Shown: positions 1-5,135 of the stretch, piece after piece
Position numbering within the stretch: the first letter of the stretch is position 1
Layout: each line of letters starts with the position of its first letter
Assembly: GCA_018700255.1 (NCBI GenBank)
Contig: JABISU010000290.1
Coordinates: forward strand, 1 to 5,831
Direction of reading: 5' to 3'
DNA length: 5,831 nucleotides
Source of the DNA: Flavobacteriales bacterium
GTDB taxonomy: Bacteria; Bacteroidota; Bacteroidia; Flavobacteriales; UA16
Notes under the pieces: model-generated
The model's database searches: none
What the model was told of the DNA's origin: nothing
What the model saw: only the letters and a program-made list of their open reading frames with translations
Position numbers and translations under genes: made by a program

Positions 1-11
1 AAAATGCTGTC

Positions 12-521
12 ATGCGCATTAGCTTAATTGCTGCTGTAGCGGATAATGGAGTAATAGGAAAGGACAACGACTTGGTTTGGTCATTGCCAGACGATATGTC
101 TTTTTTTAAAGCGTCAACGCGAGGAAGGCATGTTATCATGGGGAGAAAGAATTACGAAAGTATTCCTCATAAATACAGACCTCTTCCTGGACGGACAAAT
201 ATAATTTTAAGTCGCGATTCAGAATATGACGCATCTCCCGCTAAACTATCACCCTCTTTAGAAAGTGCTTTAGACACAGCACGAAATGCGGGAGAAACAA
301 ATTGCTTTATAATTGGAGGTGGCCAGATTTATAAAAAATCGCTCGAACTAGATGTTGTAGACACGATGTATATCACTCACGTTCACGGCACGCCTAAAGG
401 AGACGCCTTCTTCCCTGAATTTGATTCCTCACTATGGGAAATGCGAGTTATTGATGATCACCCAGCTGATGAACGCCATGAATTTTCTTTCACAATTTGT
501 GCATATCATCGCATTAAGTAA
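12..521 (+). CDS. folA: Dihydrofolate reductase
   Basis: This cytoplasmic enzyme reduces dihydrofolate to tetrahydrofolate with NADPH, supplying one-carbon carriers for thymidylate, purine and methionine synthesis. The 169-residue length is normal for a bacterial DHFR. The N-terminal strand and Met20-type loop are clear (ISLIAAVADNGVIG, residues 3-16), followed by W23 and LPDD, where D28 corresponds to the catalytic Asp27 of E. coli. The NADPH-binding segments are IMGRKNYES (42-50) and IIGGGQIY (100-107). R61 in LPGRTN matches the conserved Arg that binds the substrate glutamate, and DAFFPEFD (131-138) is the usual C-terminal motif. Asn47 stands where many DHFRs have the cofactor-contacting Thr (E. 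coli Thr46). The ATG at 12 gives the standard N-terminus. The frame stays open upstream to the window edge, but no longer start is expected. It is first in a five-gene tandem; thyA often precedes folA but would lie outside the window. Identity is near certain. Confidence 0.97.
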   Translation: MRISLIAAVADNGVIGKDNDLVWSLPDDMSFFKASTRGRHVIMGRKNYESIPHKYRPLPGRTNIILSRDSEYDASPAKLSPSLESALDTARNAGETNCFIIGGGQIYKKSLELDVVDTMYITHVHGTPKGDAFFPEFDSSLWEMRVIDDHPADERHEFSFTICAYHRIK

Positions 522-538
522 TTAACTAAATCTTAGCG

Positions 539-1111
539 ATGAAGGATATTATTCTCGGAGCATCTCACATAACTGATCTTTCAGGTCTAGACCACATTCT
601 TTTTTTAATTGCATTAGCAGCATCGTTCGATCTCACTAAATTAGGCCGAATGGCTTTGCTCGCTACAGCATTCACTTTAGGACACTCCCTAACACTTCTT
701 CTCGCAGGTTTGGATGTTGTACGATCACTTATTGTGTATGTAGAATTTCTTATTCCTCTAACAATAGTAATAACGGCAGCGTTGCAAATAAGTGGGGTGA
801 GCTTAGTAACCTCTACAAAATTTGCTAAGAAGTCAATTTATTTATTTACAGTACTGTTTGGTCTGATTCACGGACTGGGATTCTCATCATTTTATAGGAT
901 TTCTACCTCAGGAGATTCGAGTTTTATCGTACCACTTCTCAAGTTTAATTTAGGAATTGAAATAGGGCAATTGGTCATTTTACTAGTTACATTATCTCTT
1001 TTTTCTCTTGGTCGTTCCTTGGGAATTCATGAACGTTCCCAACAACTTGTTGTTGGAGGTGCAACATTAAGTCTAGCTTTGATTATGGTTATTGAGAATT
1101 GGCCTACTTAA
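539..1111 (+). CDS. HupE/UreJ-like integral membrane protein
   Basis: This 190-residue hydrophobic protein matches the HupE/UreJ family (HupE_UreJ_2 type), inner-membrane proteins thought to carry Ni2+, Co2+ or a similar metal; the substrate here cannot be read from sequence. About six membrane segments are visible, near residues 14-30, 38-56, 62-82, 99-118, 129-157 and 168-186. Family motifs are SGLDHILFLIAL (15-26), AFTLGHSLTLLLA (44-56), VEFLIPLTI (68-76), LFGLIHGLGFSSF (106-118) and FNLGIEIGQ (136-144). Conserved polar residues inside the membrane (D18, H19, H49, E69, H111, E141) are the likely metal path. The ATG at 539 lies 17 bases after folA, and the short segment before SGLDH agrees with relatives. 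No urease or hydrogenase gene is nearby, so the name says little about its role. A His-rich lipoprotein two genes downstream could be a partner (inference). Confidence 0.9.
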   Translation: MKDIILGASHITDLSGLDHILFLIALAASFDLTKLGRMALLATAFTLGHSLTLLLAGLDVVRSLIVYVEFLIPLTIVITAALQISGVSLVTSTKFAKKSIYLFTVLFGLIHGLGFSSFYRISTSGDSSFIVPLLKFNLGIEIGQLVILLVTLSLFSLGRSLGIHERSQQLVVGGATLSLALIMVIENWPT

Positions 1112-1131
1112 TCTACCTCTGACTATCTTTG
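1099..1131 (+). promoter_or_regulatory. Possible Bacteroidota-type promoter before yidD
   Basis: TATCTTTG at 1124-1131 fits the Bacteroidota sigma-factor -7 consensus TAnnTTTG exactly, with a TTG at 1099-1101, 22 bases upstream, as a possible -33 element. The box ends only 4 bases before the yidD ATG, so a transcript from it would be nearly leaderless. Such short matches occur by chance, and the surrounding genes look like an operon, so this is weak. Confidence 0.2.
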
Positions 1132-1135
1132 GACT

Positions 1136-1360
1136 ATGCGCTTTGTTTTTATTGCTTTAGTCAGAATATACCAAACCATACTTAGCCCATTCCTTGGATC
1201 TAATTGCAGACATAACCCCACATGTTCTATGTACGCTATACAATCTTTTGAGGAGTGGGGTTCTTTCAAGGGTTTAAGGTTATCCTTGCGTAGAATAGGC
1301 AAGTGTCATCCATGGGGCACTTCAGGAGATGATCCAGTCCCTAAAAAAGATTTAAATTAG
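1136..1360 (+). CDS. yidD: Membrane protein insertion efficiency factor YidD
   Basis: YidD is a small protein on the inner face of the cytoplasmic membrane that helps the YidC/Sec machinery insert membrane proteins. The 74 residues carry the family signature throughout: an amphipathic N-terminus (MRFVFIALVRIYQTILSPFLG), then CRHNPTCSMYA (24-34) with C24 and C30, and the C-terminal block GKCHPWGTSGDDPVPK (55-70) with C57. The length is normal. The ATG at 1136 lies 24 bases after the HupE-like gene and gives the expected N-terminus. The classic location of yidD is the rpmH-rnpA-yidD-yidC cluster; here it sits between a HupE-like gene and a lipoprotein gene. Its neighbours are envelope proteins, in line with a membrane-biogenesis role, but no specific link can be shown. 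Identity is very secure. Confidence 0.97.
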   Translation: MRFVFIALVRIYQTILSPFLGSNCRHNPTCSMYAIQSFEEWGSFKGLRLSLRRIGKCHPWGTSGDDPVPKKDLN

Positions 1361-1383
1361 AAAAATAATAGTATAATATAATT

Positions 1384-1842
1384 ATGAAAATTTCAACTTC
1401 AGTTTTAACAGTATTCCTTGCGATCTTCTCTTTTTCATCATGCGGTGATTCTTCTAAAAGCGAGAGTAATAACGATGCACTAGGTGAGAGTAATGCAAAA
1501 TCTATGGCAATCTCAGTTCATGAAGAGAGCGGAAGATTAGCAAAGGAATTTCATGTGAGACTTGCTACAGAATTTGCAAACACACCTACTACTGACAGCT
1601 CTTTCATCAAGCTTGTTTCTTTAGATTCTAGATATGTGACTTGGAGTAAAACAATGGTTAAGTTACCTGGAACAGAATGCAATCATGAAGAGGGTGAGTT
1701 ACATATTCATGATCACGCTGCTGAAGAAAAATTAGCCGAGCTATCAGATGATGATCTGCTTAAACTACAAAATGCTATACAAGAAGAGCTAAAAGTACTT
1801 ATCTCTGATTTTGAGATCTTAATTGAAAATAACAAGCAATGA
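1384..1842 (+). CDS. Small lipoprotein with Cys/His-rich segment, function unknown
   Basis: I do not recognise a named family. The 152-residue product begins with a lipoprotein signal peptide: a basic start (MK), a hydrophobic core and the lipobox FSSC with C20 as the lipidated Cys, followed by GDSSKSES. This predicts a membrane-anchored protein in the periplasm or at the outer membrane. The mature part is acidic and probably helical, with a possible coiled-coil segment at about 112-150. Its main mark is C99-N-H101, then H107, H109 and H111 (HIHDH), a plausible metal-binding cluster between two helical stretches. Somewhat similar small Bacteroidota lipoproteins with a helical body and a His-rich insert exist, without known function as far as I know. 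The leader (1361-1383) is nearly all A/T, the usual Bacteroidota start context, and contains TATAAT-like sequence that may be chance. The stop overlaps the next start as ATGA, so the two are probably translated together. Confidence 0.85.
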   Translation: MKISTSVLTVFLAIFSFSSCGDSSKSESNNDALGESNAKSMAISVHEESGRLAKEFHVRLATEFANTPTTDSSFIKLVSLDSRYVTWSKTMVKLPGTECNHEEGELHIHDHAAEEKLAELSDDDLLKLQNAIQEELKVLISDFEILIENNKQ

Positions 1843-3155
1843 AATACTGTCTAAGAGGGTTGTTATTTAATTTTTTATTTCTGTGTGTGTTTTCAGTATT
1901 CGCTCAGTCTAATAGTGAGCCGCAAGTACCTTTGAATGTAAGAATAGGTTTAGAGCATACTACAAAGGGGTTCCAACCATGTGAGCCGAGCATTGCAATA
2001 AGTAAAAAAAATCCGAATATTATTATTGCGGGAAGCGTCTTAGATAATGTTTATAGATCAACGGACGGTGGACTCACTTGGAACCAAAAGACATTAGAAT
2101 CTAGCTTTGGTGTTTACGGAGATCCCTGTGTTATTTCTTCTCCCAATGGAGATTTTTATTTCCTCCATTTAAGTGACCCAGAAGGGAAGGGGTGGAGTAG
2201 TGACATGTTATTAGATAGGATTGTATGCCAACACTCTAAAAACAATGGTAAGAAGTGGAGTGATGGTGGGAGTATTGGTCTAGAACACCCTAAAGACCAA
2301 GATAAGGAATGGGCGGTTGCTACATCAGACGGTAAAACGATTCACGCCTGCTGGACCCAATTTGACAAATACGACAGCCATTCCCCTGAAGACTCAACAA
2401 TAATACTCTGCAGTTTCTCAGATAGAAAAGCAATTAATTGGTCTACCCCCGTTAGAATTAGTGAAAAAGCAGGAGATTGTTTAGATGGTGACGAAACAAC
2501 AGAAGGAGCTGTTCCATCGGTTGGGCCTAATGACGAGTTATATGTTGCTTGGGCTGTAAACGAGTCTATTATGTTCGATAGAAGTTATGATGGAGGTAAA
2601 ACTTGGTTAGATAAGGATATAAAAGCTGCAGATATGATCGGAGGGTGGGCTCAAACAGTGAAATCTATAGGTCGAGTAAATGGTATGCCAGTCACAGGTG
2701 TTGACTTAGCTCCAGACTCTCCGCACTTTGGTCGCATTTACATAAATTGGACTGATGAGAGAAATGGTGAAGATGATTTAGATGTGTTCCTCAGTTATTC
2801 TGATAATAACGGTGATTCTTGGTGTAAACCAATTCGCGTGAATGATGATGGTCCCGGAAAGCAGCAGTTCTTCACTTGGATGGCGGTTGATCCTTCAGAT
2901 GGTGGTGTCCACATTGTTTTTTACGACAGACGTAATCACGATGATGCAACAACAGATGTTTATGTTGCAAGTTCATTTGATGGGGGAGAACTATTTGTGA
3001 ATCAACTCGTATCGGAATCGTCCTTTCTACCAGAAGGCAAAGTATTCTTCGGAGATTACAATAATATCTCAGCTGTAGACGGACATGTTCGACCTATTTG
3101 GACTAGAGAAGTTGATGGGCTACTTACCATCATGACAGCTATTTTAGATTTTTAA
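1839..3155 (+). CDS. Exported Asp-box (BNR repeat) beta-propeller, sialidase-like fold
   Basis: This 438-residue exported protein has a signal peptide (residues 1-22, hydrophobic LLFNFLFLCVFSVFA, cleavage likely before Q23). The rest looks like a sialidase-type beta-propeller. Asp-box motifs of the form S-x-D-x-G-x-x-W occur at 74-81 (STDGGLTW), 133-140 (SKNNGKKW), 249-256 (SYDGGKTW) and 321-328 (SDNNGDSW), with a degenerate one at 379-386 (SFDGGELF). Two blades near the end are alike: NWTDERN...DDLDVF (303-317) and VFYDRRNHDD...DVYV (360-376). The FRIP motif near the N-terminus of true sialidases is absent, so an exo-sialidase label would be overreach; the ligand is unknown. Seven Cys lie in the mature part (48, 97, 130, 171, 191, 214, 329). 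There is no type IX C-terminal sorting domain, so the periplasm is a likely place. It starts inside the lipoprotein stop (ATGA) and its 3' end overlaps the opposing HIT gene by 17 bases. Confidence 0.88.
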   Translation: MKYCLRGLLFNFLFLCVFSVFAQSNSEPQVPLNVRIGLEHTTKGFQPCEPSIAISKKNPNIIIAGSVLDNVYRSTDGGLTWNQKTLESSFGVYGDPCVISSPNGDFYFLHLSDPEGKGWSSDMLLDRIVCQHSKNNGKKWSDGGSIGLEHPKDQDKEWAVATSDGKTIHACWTQFDKYDSHSPEDSTIILCSFSDRKAINWSTPVRISEKAGDCLDGDETTEGAVPSVGPNDELYVAWAVNESIMFDRSYDGGKTWLDKDIKAADMIGGWAQTVKSIGRVNGMPVTGVDLAPDSPHFGRIYINWTDERNGEDDLDVFLSYSDNNGDSWCKPIRVNDDGPGKQQFFTWMAVDPSDGGVHIVFYDRRNHDDATTDVYVASSFDGGELFVNQLVSESSFLPEGKVFFGDYNNISAVDGHVRPIWTREVDGLLTIMTAILDF

Positions 3156-3543
3156 GCTGATTCCTTATTGCTTCTGCAATTTCTTCAAACTCTTCATTAG
3201 AGAGTTTTAATTTTGGTCTTTCAAAATTAATATCCTCAACAGAATTTAGAGGTATTAAATGAATGTGAGCATGTGGAACTTCTAACCCGATAATTGCTAC
3301 ACCCACACGCTTACAGGGAATAGCATTCTCTATTGCCAGTGCTATTCCTTTTGCAAAAAGGTTAATCCCATAAATTTCTTCTGAATTTAAATCGAAATAT
3401 TTATCGACTTCTCTTTTAGGGACTATTAGAACATGCCCTTTTGCAAGTGGAGCTATATCTAAAAACGCAAAAAACTCTTCGTTTTCAGAGATTTTATAAC
3501 AGGGGATTTCTCCACGGATTATTTTACTAAAAATACTAGCCAA
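3139..3543 (-). CDS. HIT-family protein (histidine triad nucleotide hydrolase-like)
   Basis: This cytoplasmic protein belongs to the histidine triad superfamily, whose members hydrolyse or transfer nucleotidyl groups (AMP-lysine type or dinucleoside polyphosphates); the substrate here is unknown. The 134 residues show the family order: N-terminal FSKIIRGEIPCYKI (5-18), FAFLDIAPLAKGHVLIVPK (25-43) and the triad H91-A-H93-I-H95-L, with H93 as the expected nucleophile. The start is TTG at 3543. Five codons upstream is an in-frame TAA (3559-3561), no ATG or GTG lies between, and the protein has no internal Met, so TTG is the only ordinary start. MASIFSK matches the usual N-terminus of Bacteroidota relatives. 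It follows greA by 2 bases and is surely co-transcribed with it. Its end overlaps the convergent propeller gene (3139-3155). Confidence 0.95.
   Translation of the reverse strand: MASIFSKIIRGEIPCYKISENEEFFAFLDIAPLAKGHVLIVPKREVDKYFDLNSEEIYGINLFAKGIALAIENAIPCKRVGVAIIGLEVPHAHIHLIPLNSVEDINFERPKLKLSNEEFEEIAEAIRNQLKNLK
3187..3207 (+). terminator. Weak candidate terminator for the + strand operon
   Basis: A 7-base perfect stem (AAACTCT at 3187-3193, AGAGTTT at 3201-3207) with a 7-base loop is followed by TAATTTT. It lies 32 bases past the propeller gene stop, inside the opposing HIT gene. The stem has only two G/C pairs, so it would be unstable. No better + strand terminator is visible near the convergence. 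Confidence 0.22.
3207..3230. repeat. 9-base perfect inverted repeat inside the HIT gene
   Basis: TTAATTTTG (3207-3215) and CAAAATTAA (3222-3230) form a perfect 9-base inverted repeat with a 6-base loop, within the codons for NFERPKLK of the HIT protein. It shares a base with the weak hairpin just before it. It may be a chance result of A/T-rich codons, or it may slow transcription where the two operons meet. It has no T-tract on either strand directly after the stem, so I do not call it a terminator. Confidence 0.4.
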
Positions 3544-3545
3544 AC

Positions 3546-4019
3546 CTATCTTGAAATTTTAAGTATTTCAAATGGAATTGCTCCAGCCGGAACCTCCACA
3601 ATAGCAATATCACCTACTGATTTCCCCAGCAAGCCTTTTCCTATGGGTGAGTCAATATATATTTTCTTTTCTGCGAGGTTAGCTTCATTTTCAGCTACTA
3701 AAGTATAAGTTACTTCATTGCCATTATTCTGATTTCGAATAGTCACTTTACTTAATATAAACACCTTCGAATTATCAATTTCACTATCATCAATCACCCT
3801 TGCATTCGCTAAAAGGTTTTCTAGCTTAGCAATTTTAGCTTCTAAAAGACCTTGTGCATCTTTAGCAGCATCATATTCAGCATTCTCACTTAGGTCACCC
3901 TTGTCTATAGCCTCACCTATTTGTGCGCTAATTTTTGGTCTTTCGACTGTCTTGAGTTGGTGTACTTCATCTTTTAGTGATTTATAACCCTCTTCTGTGT
4001 AGTATGATATATCTGACAT
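3546..4019 (-). CDS. greA: Transcription elongation factor GreA
   Basis: GreA enters the secondary channel of backtracked RNA polymerase and stimulates cleavage of the misplaced RNA 3' end, restarting elongation. The 157-residue product has the two usual parts. The N-terminal antiparallel coiled coil (about 8-76) carries the tip motif GDLSENAEYDAAKDAQ (41-56), where D42 and E45 match the acidic pair (E. coli D41, E44) that places the catalytic Mg2+. The C-terminal FKBP-like domain (about 83-157) includes SPIGKGLLGKSVGD (124-137) and VPAGAIPFEIL (143-153). I start it at the ATG at 4019 (MSDISYYTEEG), which gives the family's normal length. A TTG at 4040 would add seven residues but lies next to the upstream terminator's T-tract. 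The gene is separated from the barrel gene by that terminator, so it probably has its own promoter or lives on read-through; I see no exact TAnnTTTG box in the 77-base gap. The HIT gene follows by 2 bases. Confidence 0.97.
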   Translation of the reverse strand: MSDISYYTEEGYKSLKDEVHQLKTVERPKISAQIGEAIDKGDLSENAEYDAAKDAQGLLEAKIAKLENLLANARVIDDSEIDNSKVFILSKVTIRNQNNGNEVTYTLVAENEANLAEKKIYIDSPIGKGLLGKSVGDIAIVEVPAGAIPFEILKISR

Positions 4020-4041
4020 CTTCTGTTGTTCTAAAAACAAA

Positions 4042-4067
4042 TGAGAGGGCCACTGCTGACCCTCTCA
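4042..4067 (-). terminator. Rho-independent terminator after the PorV-like gene
   Basis: On the - strand the stem TGAGAGGG pairs perfectly with CCCTCTCA. It continues inward with a G-T, a C-G and an A-T pair to leave a GCAG tetraloop, giving 11 pairs in 26 bases. The sequence TTTGTTTTTAG follows directly. It begins 29 bases past the stop of the barrel gene and ends 22 bases before the greA ATG, so it should end the large-protein/barrel operon and isolate greA. On the + strand the tail is AATATATATA, so it should work in one direction only. Confidence 0.85.
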
Positions 4068-4096
4068 ATATATATAAGTTTTAAGAGGACTCTTTC

Positions 4097-5134
4097 TTAG
4101 ATTGAAATTTTTACTCCAATAGAATGTGTTCCATTGAAAGGATTCGTCGTTCTGTAAGAATAATCTAGACCTATTACCGTTCCACTTGATCCGGCAGGTA
4201 ATTTAATTGTAAGTCCACCTGCTGGTCCAGTGTAAGCAGTAGTAATATTCTCATCAGAACCTAACCCTTGTTCCCAAAGATATCCAGCTCTAATCTCTAA
4301 ATTCTTTCCAATTCTTGTCTCTGCTCCAAATCCAAACTGATCTTTTGTAAACGAGTTAGAGGTAAACATGCCATTAAGCTCAACGACCATATTTTCTTCT
4401 GTAACGACATCATAAGCAATACCGATGTTTACCAGTGATGGTAATTCGTATCTCTCAGATCTCTGTAATACAGTAAGAGCAGTAGAAGACCCTTGTGGTG
4501 TAGCTGTTACAGTTAGACCATCACCTGCATATCTCATTGGTGGCCCAACATTTCTAAGAGATATGCCGAAGCGCATCTTGTCGTTTTCTCCAGTTACATA
4601 GCGAATCCCTGCATCAAATGCGACTCCACCGGCTTTTACATTAGAAATAGCCTCGCCAATAATTCTTAAAGTAAACCCAGCGTAAATTGAGTTAGAGAAC
4701 TCTTTAGAATAACTGACTCCTATGTTAGAAAAGCTAGGAGAGAATGTTCCGATTCCACCTTCAGGTAGATCTTCAGTCGTAATAGGAATGTCACCAAAAG
4801 TCACAGATGTTACAGTCAATCCAAGGACGCCAGAGGCTCCCATTTTCGTAGCAAAACCAACTGAGTTTAAACGAATTCCAGTTCCGCTTAAATATATAGA
4901 GTTAGAAGTTATTAGTTCGCTCTTATCGATAAAAGCAAGTCCAGCTACATTCGTAAATACCGACTCTAAACCTCTTACACTAGCCATATTAGCTCCTACA
5001 AGACCGTTTGAAGCAGCCCAAGGATTAATAAGTAGCTGACTTGCACCGGCAGAACCAGCACGATCAGGGTTTCCAGCCCAAACAGAACCTAGTCCTAGGG
5101 TGGCTATTAAAATGATACTTAATTGCTTTTTCAT
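4097..5134 (-). CDS. PorV/PorQ-family outer-membrane beta-barrel protein
   Basis: The 345-residue product has a signal peptide (MKKQLSIILIATLGLGSVWA, cut before G21) and then a chain of amphipathic beta strands typical of a FadL-like outer-membrane barrel. The N-terminal block is characteristic of PorV/PorQ proteins: GSAGASQLLINPWA (27-40), then a segment ending in RGLESVFTNVAGLAF (54-68). The final strands (GLDYSYRTT, 322-330; HSIGVKISI, 337-345) close the barrel. PorV itself serves the type IX secretion system by carrying folded cargo to the surface attachment complex. This is a family member, perhaps a paralog dedicated to its neighbour, so I give no symbol. The ATG at 5134 follows the upstream stop by 1 base (TGA-T-ATG), which indicates translational coupling. 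A TTG at 5155 would add seven residues before the signal peptide and is less likely. A strong terminator follows. Confidence 0.9.
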   Translation of the reverse strand: MKKQLSIILIATLGLGSVWAGNPDRAGSAGASQLLINPWAASNGLVGANMASVRGLESVFTNVAGLAFIDKSELITSNSIYLSGTGIRLNSVGFATKMGASGVLGLTVTSVTFGDIPITTEDLPEGGIGTFSPSFSNIGVSYSKEFSNSIYAGFTLRIIGEAISNVKAGGVAFDAGIRYVTGENDKMRFGISLRNVGPPMRYAGDGLTVTATPQGSSTALTVLQRSERYELPSLVNIGIAYDVVTEENMVVELNGMFTSNSFTKDQFGFGAETRIGKNLEIRAGYLWEQGLGSDENITTAYTGPAGGLTIKLPAGSSGTVIGLDYSYRTTNPFNGTHSIGVKISI

Positions 5135-5135
5135 A

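Noticed and set aside
1..27. The end of an upstream gene such as thyA overlapping folA
   Set aside because: Short frames end with TAG at 20-22 or TAA at 25-27, but a few codons cannot identify a protein, so no feature is claimed.
1361..1383. TATAAT-like sequence before the lipoprotein gene as a promoter
   Set aside because: The 23-base spacer is almost all A/T, so such matches are expected; there is no matching upstream element and the position next to the ATG is too close.
1839..3155. Calling the Asp-box protein an exo-alpha-sialidase
   Set aside because: Asp boxes mark a fold shared by many non-sialidases, and the FRIP motif expected near the N-terminus is not seen.
4020..4040. TTG at 4040 as an upstream start for greA
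   Set aside because: It adds seven residues not found in GreA proteins and starts within the terminator T-tract; the ATG at 4019 gives the standard 157 residues.
4083..4094. AAGAG/CTCTT inverted repeat just after the PorV-like stop
   Set aside because: The loop would be two bases, leaving a very short real stem, and no T-tract follows on the - strand.
4722..5039. A 105-codon open frame on the + strand opposite the PorV-like gene
   Set aside because: It lies wholly antisense to a well-supported barrel gene, has no recognisable motifs or export signal, and its composition is what the complementary strand of that gene would give.
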